Positions 16,730-25,852 of a stretch of DNA of 64,000 bases are shown here, piece after piece. Source of the DNA: an uncultured Lachnospiraceae bacterium (GTDB taxonomy: Bacteria > Bacillota > Clostridia > Lachnospirales > Lachnospiraceae); the NCBI GenBank assembly GCA_947246015.1, contig CAMXQE010000019.1, positions 1 to 64,000 of the forward strand. The letters are read 5' to 3'. Position numbers and translations under genes: made by a program. The notes beneath the pieces were generated by a model. The model did not search any database and had not been told where the DNA came from. It saw nothing but the letters and a program-made list of their open reading frames with translations. Position 1 is the first letter of the stretch, and every line of letters starts with the position of its first letter.

Positions 16730-17752
16730 TCATTCCTGCTGCCCATCCTTCTGCGCTGCCATCCGCTCATACTCCTGCGCCGCTTCCTCCATGCCGCTTC
16801 TGCGGCAACACCCCGCCAGTCCCAGCAGGGCTTTCACGCCGCCGCACCGGATATCCAGTATGCTCTCCGTTTCAAACGCAGCATTATAGAACCAGACCGC
16901 AGCTTCCTTGTCATCTGCCGCAGCCTCATAATAATATGCCAGTTCCAGACATATTTCCGCGCAGCTTCCGCAGGCTGCAGCTTTCATCGCATATTTATAG
17001 AAACCGGAGACATCTCCCCGCAGCCTCGCCGCTTTTGCCGCTACGCAGAACGCCTCCTTCCATTCCTCTTCCGAACGCCCCTCTTCCTCACACATCTTCT
17101 TAAAATATGGCTCTGCACGAAGGAAGTCCTCTTCCTCCCCTGCAATAAACAGTTCCCTTGCATACAAATCCAGGAGCCGTCCGGACAAACGCTCTCCTTT
17201 GGCACACAGCCTTTCAAATGCCGCCAGATCCCTCTTTGCGTGGCTTTCCTCCTGTTCATGTATGATTTCGATATCGCTGTCAAACACCAACGGTTCCGTC
17301 CGGACTGTCTCATGAATCGGGTCAATCCAGTTAAAAGTCCGGACACGCTTAAACAGTTTGGGGCGGTATTCCCGGTCATAATTGTATACCGTACCGAATT
17401 TCAGCTGATTGCAATAATACATCTGCACAATTTCAATCTCAGGCAGTATATTTTCCTTTAACAGACGGAAACGCTCCCTGTTCACTTCATCCAGCACTTC
17501 ATCCGCGTCCGCAGAATAAATATAATCCCCAGCCGCTTTGGAAAATATAAAATTGCGCGCAGCCGAAAAATCATCTATCCACTGGAAGTCGTAGATTTTA
17601 TCCGTATACTTTGCCGCAATTTCCTTCGTCCTGTCCGTAGAGCCGGTATCCGCAATCACGATTTCATCCACCAAATCATACAGACAGGACAAACATCTGT
17701 CCAATATTTTCTCTTCATTTTTCACAATCATACATAATGTTACGGTCGCCAT
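16730..17752 (-). CDS. Family 2 glycosyltransferase with helical-repeat tail
   Basis: A 340-residue protein. The GT-A domain shows TLCMIVKNEEKILDRCLSC, VIADTGSTDRTKEIA and the metal-binding YSADADEVLD (DxD-type). PIHETV is typical of the SPS/WaaE-like group. The C-terminal third is TPR/Sel1-like helical (YYYEAAADDKEAAVWFYNAA). ATG 17752 follows GGAGCAGAACCT. It transfers a sugar to an unknown acceptor, probably in the cytoplasm. A coding-like tail follows its stop. Confidence 0.9.
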   Translation of the reverse strand: MATVTLCMIVKNEEKILDRCLSCLYDLVDEIVIADTGSTDRTKEIAAKYTDKIYDFQWIDDFSAARNFIFSKAAGDYIYSADADEVLDEVNRERFRLLKENILPEIEIVQMYYCNQLKFGTVYNYDREYRPKLFKRVRTFNWIDPIHETVRTEPLVFDSDIEIIHEQEESHAKRDLAAFERLCAKGERLSGRLLDLYARELFIAGEEEDFLRAEPYFKKMCEEEGRSEEEWKEAFCVAAKAARLRGDVSGFYKYAMKAAACGSCAEICLELAYYYEAAADDKEAAVWFYNAAFETESILDIRCGGVKALLGLAGCCRRSGMEEAAQEYERMAAQKDGQQE

Positions 17753-17835
17753 AGGTTCTGCTCCATATCTCTTTTTCTTATTCCAATGCACCGCACTGCA
17801 TCCCGTCAAATCCAATCCCGTTCCATTTTATCACA

Positions 17836-18558
17836 TCACAAAACCTTTGACAAAAATTCCTGCAGCCTCGGACTTTGCGGATTTCCGAAAAACTCCTGCG
17901 GCGTGTTCTCTTCCATAATGATTCCTTCATCCATAAATAACACCTTTGTCCCCACTTCCCTCGCAAATCCCATCTCATGGGTTACGACTACCATGGTCAT
18001 GCCGCTTTCCGCCAGTCCCTTCATAACTTCCAGGACTTCGCCCACCATCTCCGGATCCAGCGCCGACGTCGGTTCGTCAAACAGCATCACTTTAGGATTC
18101 ATAGCGAGCGAACGTACAATTGCCACTCTCTGCTTCTGTCCGCCTGACAACTGGCTTGGGTAAGCATCCGCTTTTTCCTTTAAGCCCACCCTCTCCAAAA
18201 GTTTCAATGCGTTTTCTCCGGCTTCCTCTTTTCCCATAATCTTTAATTTTACCGGAGCCAGCGTAATATTTTCCATAATGGTCAGATTATTAAATAAATT
18301 AAAATTTTGGAATACCATTCCCATATGTTCCCTGATTTTATCGATATCGGTCTTAGGATCCGTTATCCTGGTTCCCTCAAACCAAATATCGCCGCTGGAA
18401 GGTATTTCCAGCAGATTCAGGCAGCGGAGGAAGGTACTTTTTCCTGAACCGGAAGGCCCTACAATTACGATTTTTTCCCCCTGATGCACATGGTAACTCA
18501 CACCCCTGAGCACATGGTTATCCTCAAATGTTTTATGAAGCTTCTCAACGATTATCAC
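17836..18558 (-). CDS. Polar amino-acid ABC transporter ATP-binding protein (GlnQ type)
   Basis: A 240-residue ATPase: Walker [10 protein letters not shown], signature LSGGQKQR, Walker [13 protein letters not shown], switch VVTHE, and the amino-acid-family opening [19 protein letters not shown]. It overlaps the permease gene by 14 bases and energises it. Third gene of binding protein - permease - ATPase. Confidence 0.95.
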   Translation of the reverse strand: MIIVEKLHKTFEDNHVLRGVSYHVHQGEKIVIVGPSGSGKSTFLRCLNLLEIPSSGDIWFEGTRITDPKTDIDKIREHMGMVFQNFNLFNNLTIMENITLAPVKLKIMGKEEAGENALKLLERVGLKEKADAYPSQLSGGQKQRVAIVRSLAMNPKVMLFDEPTSALDPEMVGEVLEVMKGLAESGMTMVVVTHEMGFAREVGTKVLFMDEGIIMEENTPQEFFGNPQSPRLQEFLSKVL

Positions 18559-19246
18559 TCTTACGCAGCCTCCCTTCCAATATTCCCAGCAGAACCGTCA
18601 GTATTTTAATAACCACAAAATAAATCACTGCCGCACCAATCAACGGCATGAATGCGTCGTAAGTCCTGGATGCAATCTGATTTGCCGCCCGAGTCAAATC
18701 CGTAAGGCTCACATAACCTACGATTGCAGTTTCCTTCAGCAATACGATAAACTCATTTCCGATGGGCGGAAGCACATTTTTCACCGCCTGCGGAATAATG
18801 ACATAAATCATCGTCTGAGCCTTGGACAGCCCCAGCGACCGTCCCGCTTCCATCTGCCCCTTATCCACAGCCAGGATTCCCGCCCGGACGATTTCCGCTA
18901 CATATGCGCCGCTGTTGATGCCAAATGAAAGCACCGCCACAACTACACCGTTTTTTGCACTGGAAAATATGATAAACCACATAATCATCAGCTGAAGCAC
19001 GGAAGGCGTTCCCCGTATGATATCTATGTAAATATTGGCTATCACCGCCAGTATGGTTCTCTTTCCGTTTCTTCTCACCGACAGCTTCATAAATGCCAGT
19101 ACGGTACCAATCAGCATACCGAGTATCGCCGCAAATACTGCAATCTGCAGCGTAACGCCCAGCCCTTCCAAATATAGTTTCCACCTGTCTCCGGTGATAA
19201 ATGCAGTTTTAAACATCCTCGCCACCTTTTCAAACCAAGCCTGCAT
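18545..19246 (-). CDS. Polar amino-acid ABC transporter permease (HisM type)
   Basis: A 233-residue inner-membrane permease with about five helices. [19 protein letters not shown] and the EAA loop [22 protein letters not shown] are present, and [10 protein letters not shown] marks the amino-acid (HAAT) subgroup. Only one permease is present, so it probably works as a homodimer. Confidence 0.95.
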   Translation of the reverse strand: MQAWFEKVARMFKTAFITGDRWKLYLEGLGVTLQIAVFAAILGMLIGTVLAFMKLSVRRNGKRTILAVIANIYIDIIRGTPSVLQLMIMWFIIFSSAKNGVVVAVLSFGINSGAYVAEIVRAGILAVDKGQMEAGRSLGLSKAQTMIYVIIPQAVKNVLPPIGNEFIVLLKETAIVGYVSLTDLTRAANQIASRTYDAFMPLIGAAVIYFVVIKILTVLLGILEGRLRKSDNR

Positions 19247-19288
19247 TTCCTTCCCATCCTTTCCCTTTTCTTCCTGCCGCCCCCTGTG

Positions 19289-19456
19289 CCATCATGCGGG
19301 GAAGCCCTTCTCCCTGCATACTGCGCGGGGCGCGTGCCGCATTGCGGCTGACTTCCTTACGCGCCCCTGTGCAATCGAGCAGGGAAGCCCTTCTCCCTGC
19401 ATACTGCGCGGGGCGCGTGCCGCTAGCGGCTGACTTCCTTACGCGCCCCTGTGCAT
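19289..19456. repeat. Interspersed two-hairpin repeat, family A, two tandem copies
   Basis: Copies at about 19289-19372 and 19373-19456, nearly identical. Each has GCAGGG / CCCTGC, then GGGGCGCGT / ACGCGCCCC with an inner GCCGC / GCGGC stem, ending CCCCTGTGCA. An end fragment precedes the first copy. They fill the gap between the binding-protein and permease genes and may shape processing of that transcript. Confidence 0.85.
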
Positions 19457-19518
19457 CAAAAGGGACGGCGGATAACCGCCATCCCCAAATCACCGATGAA
19501 CAAAGCCATCACTATGTA

Positions 19519-20292
19519 TCATCCTTCATTGCCGCCTTCGATATACTCCTCTACCAAAGCATCGAAAGTTCCATCCGCAATCAATTCCTTCAAAGCCGTA
19601 TTAATCTGATTTGCAAGCACGGTATCCCCTTTCGGCAGTGCAATCGCATAGTTCTCGGCTTCAAACTCAAAATCCGCACCGTCAATTGCCTTTACCTGTC
19701 CCTCGAATTTGGATTGGAATACCAGCGCGGGATTCTTATCGATGATTACACAATCCAGCCTTCCGTTTATCAAATCATTCACTGCATCTACAGCCTTATT
19801 ATACTGGGATACGGTCGCACCCTCGATTTCCTCTGCAATAAAATCACCCGTCGTACCAAGCTGCACTCCGATTGCCTTACCCTTCAGGTCCTCCGCCGAC
19901 GCAATTGCAGAACCCTCCGCTACAATCACGTACTGAACCGCCTCATAATAAGAATCGGAAAAATCAACTGCATTCTGCCTTTCCTCCGTAACAGTCATAC
20001 CCGCGATGGAAACGTCTATCTTCGTCCCGATTGAGGAAACCAAAGACGCGAACTCCATATTATCAACCTGCACTGTTACACCCAGCTTCTCACCGATAGC
20101 CTTAATCAGTGCAACATCAAAACCATCCGGCTCCCCATTATCATTCACATATTCGAAAGGCGGAAATTCCGCATTGGTTCCTACATTCAGGACACCATCC
20201 GCTAAAGCCTCCGATTCTTTTTCACCGCCGCATGCCGTAAGAGCCGTCATACTCAATACGGCAGCTGCCATTACTGCTGCTAATTTTTTCAT
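19519..20292 (-). CDS. Polar amino-acid ABC transporter substrate-binding lipoprotein
   Basis: A 257-residue extracellular binding protein. The signal peptide ends in the lipobox MTALTACGG. The family-3 solute-binding fold shows GTNAEFPPFEYVNDNGEPDG, ISVAGM-like ISIAGMTVTEERQNAVDFS (Arg for the ligand carboxylate) and GVQLGTTGDF. ATG 20292 is preferred because GGAGG sits eight bases upstream; an ATG two codons earlier is too close. The exact amino acid is not predictable by eye. Confidence 0.94.
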   Translation of the reverse strand: MKKLAAVMAAAVLSMTALTACGGEKESEALADGVLNVGTNAEFPPFEYVNDNGEPDGFDVALIKAIGEKLGVTVQVDNMEFASLVSSIGTKIDVSIAGMTVTEERQNAVDFSDSYYEAVQYVIVAEGSAIASAEDLKGKAIGVQLGTTGDFIAEEIEGATVSQYNKAVDAVNDLINGRLDCVIIDKNPALVFQSKFEGQVKAIDGADFEFEAENYAIALPKGDTVLANQINTALKELIADGTFDALVEEYIEGGNEG

Positions 20293-20307
20293 AGTCATTT
20301 CCTCCTT

Positions 20308-20415
20308 AATTCCAGTTCCGTAGCCGCCCTCCCGGCACTACATGGCAGAGAAATTCCGGTCCGCTTTGCAGACAGAAATTCTCCGGGCGCCGTACAGTCG
20401 GTTACTGTTTTTGGT
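20308..20415. repeat. Binding-protein leader repeat, family B, single copy
   Basis: It begins ATTCCAGTTCCG on the plus strand and carries an outer stem CGGCAC / GCGCCG and an inner CAGAGAAATT / AATTCTC stem. On the minus strand it lies just upstream of the amino-acid binding-protein gene. Related tandem copies precede metQ at 62228-62480. The rest of the gap 20293-20745 shows A+T-rich promoter-like DNA but nothing else I can name. Confidence 0.7.
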
Positions 20416-20745
20416 TTTTCATAATCCACTTAACACTGTCACCCTTTAAACTATAAATTCCCACTGCCTGTTCCACAGGCATTTTCTTCCAGTCATTCCA
20501 AAAAACACACGCCTGTGAACAACACATGAACTAGCATAGCATGTTAACTGTATAAAATCAACAATTTATGCATAATTATTTCGCTATATAGTCACATTCA
20601 CAACAATTCCGCCTCCGGCCGGAACGGTTATAAGTTCTGCTCATTTCGGAAAATATCTGAAATTTATATTCCACTGTCTGACATAATGCGGTATAATAAT
20701 CAAATATATAAACATTTATGAAAAAAGCGTAGAAACGAGGTAATC

Positions 20746-22542
20746 ATGATAAAAACATTTCCCGGAAAAATGAACACATCCGTTTGGATTACATGCATAC
20801 AGGCTTTCTTTTCAGTTTGGGCTGCTGTGCTTCTCTGCGGCCTGTCCACACGAAGCATACTGACGCCGGTTCTGTTTGCCGCCCTGCTGTATTTTTTCCG
20901 ATGCGCCTCCGCAAAAAAAGCGGAAGCCCCATCCATATACAACCTGCGGCTCTCCATTATTACGCCTCTTGTTGCCGGACTTTTTACCCTGTTTACCTTA
21001 ATGGCGGAACACAATCATATTACAGCCGGTCTGGAAAACCGGATTTTCCGGGTTCTTGTTCTGTTTGCAGGAGGTTTGGGCATTTTCTTTCTGTTTTATT
21101 ATTTTCTTCTCCTGCTGTTTGCTTCTTTGGCTGACTACACATTGAGGCGGGAATATGCTCCCATCCGTTTCCTGCCGCTCATCGGTTTCTTTGCCTGCCT
21201 GATTTTTTGGCTTCCCTATTTTCTGTACGAATATCCGGGTATCATGACGCCGGACAGCGTCAATCAATTCGAACAGGTGCTTGGCATAATTCCTTACAGC
21301 AATCACCACCCATGGGCACATACGATGGTAATCAAATTCTTTTATTCTCTTGGACGCCTGTTTACCAACGACGTTAATGCTGCCCTTTCCGTTTTTACTA
21401 TATTTCAGATGTGCTTTATGGCATTTTGCGTGGCATGGCTGCTTTCCACTCTGCAGCATCTGCAGGCGGGAAACCTGCCCTGTCTTTTCGTACTCGCTTT
21501 TTATGCTCTGATACCCTACCATGGGGTCTTTGCCGTTACCATATGGAAAGATATCCTGTTTTCGGGCAGTATGCTGCTCTTCACTACCGCATTGTTGCGT
21601 CTGCGGCTGCTTTTTCCGAAAGACAGGCGCAGCATGAACAGGGAAAGGAACCGCACCGCCTCCTGCTTTTTTTCCATAACTGCATATATCCTATCAGGTA
21701 TCATGCTGTGTCTGTTCCGTTCTAACGGCTGGTATGCGTTCCTGTTTTCCCTTCCGTTCCTGTTCTTTACATTCCGTCATTGCTGGAAAACCATGTTTCC
21801 GGTACATCTTGCCATACTGGCCGTTACGCTCATCGTCCGGGTTCCTGTCATGAATGCTTATCATGTAACCCAGCCCGACTTCACGGAATCCATCAGCATT
21901 CCGCTCCAGCAGGTAGCCAGAGTCATCTGTGAAGATAAGGGGCTGACAGGAGGACAATGGGACAGCGTGCACAAGGTCATCGACACTACTTATATCCGTC
22001 AACTGTACGCTCCCGGATTTGCTGACAATATGAAAGAACTGGTACGCGCCGGGCATCCGGAATATCTCGAAGCGCACAAAGACGAATATTTTCAGCTTTG
22101 GCTCTCTCTTGGCCTGCGCTATCCTTCTGTCTACTTTCAGGCATATATCGACCAGACCATCGGTTATTGGTATCCCGGCACGGAATATACGGTAGGCGAT
22201 ATCGACGGCATCATCGCCAACCAGACTGGCGCCTTCAGCCAGCCGGTCATCGGAGGACCCTTTATCGTCAAAGCAAAGGAAATCCTGTTGAAATTAAGTG
22301 ATATGCTCCCTCTTTACGGTCTTTTGACCAGTATGGGGGCCATGTTCTGGGCCTTTCTTTGCTGTTTTGCCATCAGCATCATAAAAGAACAGCCGGAACG
22401 CTATATTCTGTTCCTGCCGGGATTGGCCGTACTGCTCACGCTGCTGATTGCGGTTCCCGTTTCCTCGGAATTTCGTTATGCCTACGCGCTGGCATATACG
22501 CTTCCGCTATATCTGCTGATTCCGTTCTGCGATATGGACTGA
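20746..22542 (+). CDS. Polytopic membrane protein, DUF6020-like, GT-C type
   Basis: A 598-residue protein with about 13 transmembrane helices. The large loop after helix 5 contains EYPGIMTPDSVNQFEQVLG and YSNHHPWAHTMVIK, with an acidic residue near the membrane as in GT-C glycosyltransferases that use lipid-linked sugars. A long extracellular part at about residues 370-480 precedes the last helices. CGAGG precedes the ATG. The family name is from memory of Clostridia proteins, and no activity is known. Confidence 0.78.
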   Translation: MIKTFPGKMNTSVWITCIQAFFSVWAAVLLCGLSTRSILTPVLFAALLYFFRCASAKKAEAPSIYNLRLSIITPLVAGLFTLFTLMAEHNHITAGLENRIFRVLVLFAGGLGIFFLFYYFLLLLFASLADYTLRREYAPIRFLPLIGFFACLIFWLPYFLYEYPGIMTPDSVNQFEQVLGIIPYSNHHPWAHTMVIKFFYSLGRLFTNDVNAALSVFTIFQMCFMAFCVAWLLSTLQHLQAGNLPCLFVLAFYALIPYHGVFAVTIWKDILFSGSMLLFTTALLRLRLLFPKDRRSMNRERNRTASCFFSITAYILSGIMLCLFRSNGWYAFLFSLPFLFFTFRHCWKTMFPVHLAILAVTLIVRVPVMNAYHVTQPDFTESISIPLQQVARVICEDKGLTGGQWDSVHKVIDTTYIRQLYAPGFADNMKELVRAGHPEYLEAHKDEYFQLWLSLGLRYPSVYFQAYIDQTIGYWYPGTEYTVGDIDGIIANQTGAFSQPVIGGPFIVKAKEILLKLSDMLPLYGLLTSMGAMFWAFLCCFAISIIKEQPERYILFLPGLAVLLTLLIAVPVSSEFRYAYALAYTLPLYLLIPFCDMD

Positions 22543-22549
22543 CAGCCTG

Positions 22550-25500
22550 TCACACAAATACTGCCAGCTTAAAAGGAATCTCTTTGTCAATCCATACCGC
22601 TTCTTTCCTTTCTCCTGCCAGAATCAGCAATTCCTCTCCCTTATGACGTGATGCGAATATACCGCCCGGCCGCAGGCTGAACTGTCCGGTAGCCGACTGT
22701 TCCACTATCATATCCGGCAGTTTCACTTCAAATCCGTTTTCCGTCTTCTTCATCATACAGCTTCCGGCATAGTGGGAGGCACCTTCCCCATCCTGATGAT
22801 ATACTCTTATGCTCCTGAACATCATATACAGAAGATATAAAAGAACTGCGGCAAATGCCACGCTACCTACGGTAAAAGTCACCGCTTTTACGACCGGAGC
22901 CGCCACATCATTCTTTTTCATGGTTTCGGTCTGCAGGACGGTGACAGACTCTGCGTTTACCTCCTGCTGTTTTACGGATATCTCCTCCTTTTTCTTTGGC
23001 AGATTGATTTTGTCTTCTGTTTTCCTTTTTTCTGTTTCCTTTTTTTCCGGTTCCTTTTTTTCCGTTTCCTTCTTCTCTTCTTTCACGTCCTTCATCTTTC
23101 CTGCCACTGCAGGTCTGGCTTCCCCTGACTGCTTTTTCTCTCCGGCGGCTTCCTCATTGCCTCCCGTCGTCTTTTTCTGCGGCTTCTCCTCTTCTTTCCG
23201 ATTATTATGATTCGTGTTCTCTGCTTCTCCTCCGGCATCGGAACTATCATCCTCATCTCCGCCCTGCGAATCAGAATTATCTTCCCCGTTTTCTCCGCTT
23301 CCCTGTCCGGAATCGTCCCCGCTGTCTTTTTCACCCTCTGAACCGGAATCACTTTCCCCGTCTTTTTCATTTTCCAAATCGGAGTCATTTCCTTCTCCGC
23401 CCCCGTCCTCCGGTTCTGGTTTATCCCCGCCGTTCTCGTTTCCCGGACCGGGTTTTTCTCCGCCTTCTTCGTTTTCCGGTTCGGGTTTTTCTTCGTCCTT
23501 TTTGTTTTCCGAACCAGGTTCCTTTCCTTCTCCATTCTCATTTTCCAGACCGGACTTATCTCCGCCGTCCGTTCCTTCCTCCCGGATATTGCTGATTTCT
23601 ATGTTTTTTTCGGAAATATTACCGCAGAGGTCGCGTACCATGATAAGAAGTTTTCCATTTTCTTTGACCTCATATACCGCCTTTTCCGTCCATGTTTTCC
23701 CGCCGTCAAAGGAATAAGCCTTCTGCGCCAGTCCGCTTCCGCTGCTTCCATCCGGCTGTATATCCTCCGCAATCACACGGACTTCATTTCCTGCTGCTCC
23801 TTCCTCCGTATCATAAAGAACCTCCCGTATCACCGGAGCCGTATCATCGATATTCCTCACTTCAATGGATAATGCTGGTTCCGCTTCGCTTATATCGTCA
23901 TTCTTTGTCAGTAACCGTACTGTATAAGTCCCATTTTCCTTCACCGTACAGCTGGAAATATAATCAGAAATATATTCCGGAGCATCCGCTCCGCTCCTTC
24001 TGTCTTCTCCCGTTCCTTCTTCTACTCCTCCTTCCACTCCTTCTGCCATGTCCACGTTTCCGCCAGTCCACGAAAAAGGAATCTCTTCCAAATGTAAAAA
24101 TCCGTCTTTATCCTCACATGCCGCCTGTAGGACAATCGGGGAACTGCTCCATCCGGCGTTTGGATTCGAAAGGGAGAATACTGCATAAGCCCTGTTTTCT
24201 TCCCTGCCGCATCCCAGCTCATGGCCATCTATGGTCTCCTCCGTCTTTTGGCAGGAGCGGGCATAGGCGTCCACCACCGTTTCATCTTTCCCACAGTTCC
24301 TGACATAAGAATCAATTGTTTCCTCCGTTTTCCCACAGTCCCGCCTGTAAGACTCCACTGTCTTCTCCGACTTCCCACAGTTTATCTGATACGATTCCAC
24401 ACTCTTTTCATTCTTGCCGCAGTCGCGCTGATATGAATCAATGGACGATGTATTTTTCCCACAGTTGATCTCATATCCCATTATGGATGTCTCATTCTGA
24501 TTACATCCGGTTTTCCACGAATCCACTGTATCTGTCCTCTTTCCGCAGGACAATTCATATCCTTCTACCGTCTTCTCGTCTTTGCCGCATGTAATCTTTT
24601 GGTACTTATGGTCGATATCCATTTTATTGCACGCCCAGCAGATGGTCTTGCTGTCGGTCACTTTCCCAAGCCCGCAATCCTGATGCTTATAGGTTCCTTC
24701 AAATGTCATATGAAGCGTCATACCATGGTGATAGCATTCCGCGTCGTACTCCGCTATCCTTTGGAAACCGCCCTCGTAGGTGGCGATACACTTTTCCGTT
24801 GTATAGCAGTTATCGGTATGCGTATGGTATACGGCCCTGTAACAGTCTCCGCCTGAGGAACTGTCTCCCGCATGGGAATGATAAACCGGCAATTTATAAC
24901 ATCCTCCGCCTGAGGATGCGCTTCCGGTATGGCTGTGATATACGGCTTTCCCATAACAGCCGCCTCCCTTTGCCGCACTTCCGCTATGCGTGTGACTGAC
25001 CGCCGTCCCGTAACAGCCGCCTCCCTTTGCCGCACTTCCGCTATGCGCATGATATACCGCTGTCCCGTAACAGCCGCCTCCTTTTGTCCCGCTTCCCGTG
25101 TGGCTGTGATACACCGCCTGTCTGTAACAGACACCGCCCTCCGCCTCACTTCCTTCATGGACATGATACTTCTTTTCTCCATAACAACCCGCACCGTCCG
25201 ATTCATTCCCCGTATGTTCATGATAAACCGGCTCGCTGTAACAGGCGCCTCCCTCACTTGGATTCCCCTCATGTACATGCAGGATATCCCTCGTATAGCA
25301 GCCGCTTCCCTCTTCCCCTGTTCCGGTGTGCACATGATAAAGTTCCTTCTCTATCCGGTTTCCTTCCGCTGTCTGCACCTCTTTCTGCATAAAGGTTTCC
25401 CTTTCCCCCGGCAGGCTCCCTGCCATCGTTCCTTCCTGCGCCTGAATCTGCGCGGGTACGGCAAGCGCCGCCGCCAGAAACAGTATACCTGCTCTCTGCC

Positions 25501-25555
25501 GGAATCTTTTTCCGCCTGTCTGAACCATCCGCTTCCTGTTTTTTCCGTTTTCCAT
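22550..25555 (-). CDS. Secreted, membrane-anchored HxH/Cys repeat protein
   Basis: 1001 residues. A signal peptide (about 1-40) is followed at about 73-258 by ten units of about 19 residues of the form YHSHTGSxxxGGGCY, each with an HxH pair and one Cys. A second array at about 322-460 has nine or ten 14-residue units CGKxExTVESYxxx, one Cys each. Ig-like segments then occur to about 640, then a Gly/Glu/Lys-rich stalk to about 890, one transmembrane helix (about 905-930) and a short tail of about 70 residues. Metal binding or disulfide cross-linking is inferred. AGGAGG lies 12 bases before the ATG, a long spacing. Confidence 0.85.
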   Translation of the reverse strand: MENGKNRKRMVQTGGKRFRQRAGILFLAAALAVPAQIQAQEGTMAGSLPGERETFMQKEVQTAEGNRIEKELYHVHTGTGEEGSGCYTRDILHVHEGNPSEGGACYSEPVYHEHTGNESDGAGCYGEKKYHVHEGSEAEGGVCYRQAVYHSHTGSGTKGGGCYGTAVYHAHSGSAAKGGGCYGTAVSHTHSGSAAKGGGCYGKAVYHSHTGSASSGGGCYKLPVYHSHAGDSSSGGDCYRAVYHTHTDNCYTTEKCIATYEGGFQRIAEYDAECYHHGMTLHMTFEGTYKHQDCGLGKVTDSKTICWACNKMDIDHKYQKITCGKDEKTVEGYELSCGKRTDTVDSWKTGCNQNETSIMGYEINCGKNTSSIDSYQRDCGKNEKSVESYQINCGKSEKTVESYRRDCGKTEETIDSYVRNCGKDETVVDAYARSCQKTEETIDGHELGCGREENRAYAVFSLSNPNAGWSSSPIVLQAACEDKDGFLHLEEIPFSWTGGNVDMAEGVEGGVEEGTGEDRRSGADAPEYISDYISSCTVKENGTYTVRLLTKNDDISEAEPALSIEVRNIDDTAPVIREVLYDTEEGAAGNEVRVIAEDIQPDGSSGSGLAQKAYSFDGGKTWTEKAVYEVKENGKLLIMVRDLCGNISEKNIEISNIREEGTDGGDKSGLENENGEGKEPGSENKKDEEKPEPENEEGGEKPGPGNENGGDKPEPEDGGGEGNDSDLENEKDGESDSGSEGEKDSGDDSGQGSGENGEDNSDSQGGDEDDSSDAGGEAENTNHNNRKEEEKPQKKTTGGNEEAAGEKKQSGEARPAVAGKMKDVKEEKKETEKKEPEKKETEKRKTEDKINLPKKKEEISVKQQEVNAESVTVLQTETMKKNDVAAPVVKAVTFTVGSVAFAAVLLYLLYMMFRSIRVYHQDGEGASHYAGSCMMKKTENGFEVKLPDMIVEQSATGQFSLRPGGIFASRHKGEELLILAGERKEAVWIDKEIPFKLAVFV

Positions 25556-25633
25556 AAATATTCATGACCTCCTGATACTCTCTACTGATTTTTTACTAAT
25601 TCTTTTCCATTTTTCACTTAAATTTTTACACAC

Positions 25634-25700
25634 AAAAAACCTATCCCATGGATGCATCTCTTTCACACTCCAAAAGACAGGTTTCACGCTATAGGTTATA
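25634..25700 (-). terminator. Long-loop hairpin with T-run between two envelope genes
   Basis: On the minus strand AACCTAT pairs with ATAGGTT across about 45 bases and is followed by TTTTTTG. It is about 150 bases past the stop of the 690-residue gene and about 80 bases before the repeat-protein gene. It could be a terminator or a leader attenuator. No known riboswitch motif was recognised. Nothing else is seen in 25556-25852. Confidence 0.45.
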
Positions 25701-25852
25701 ATTCCATTCACGAATATTATGGTTTATATAGTATCACTTATGATTCATTTTGTCAATCTCTTTCTAACCAAATAACCCGCTGCAAGCAGACACTTGGCTC
25801 GTTGCTCGCGGGAATAAACCTTCAAAACCCACAATTATTATAACTCCCCGTT

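Noticed and set aside
16730-16732. TGA of the glycosyltransferase as a selenocysteine codon
   Set aside because: No SECIS-like hairpin is seen right after it and the family does not use selenocysteine.
24840-25330. Regularly spaced direct repeats that could be mistaken for a CRISPR array
   Set aside because: They are 57-base coding repeats in frame with HxH/Cys units, with no unique spacers and no cas genes. The same applies to 47890-48080, which encodes the Asp/Asn linker.
25269-25565. Minus-strand frame starting 10 bases before the repeat-protein ATG, closer to AGGAGG
   Set aside because: It lacks the signal peptide and repeats, and is Arg-rich shadow code; the 1001-codon frame is clearly the real one.
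25634-25700. A riboswitch in the leader of the repeat-protein gene
   Set aside because: Stem and T-run are present, but no known aptamer consensus could be matched; kept only as a hairpin.
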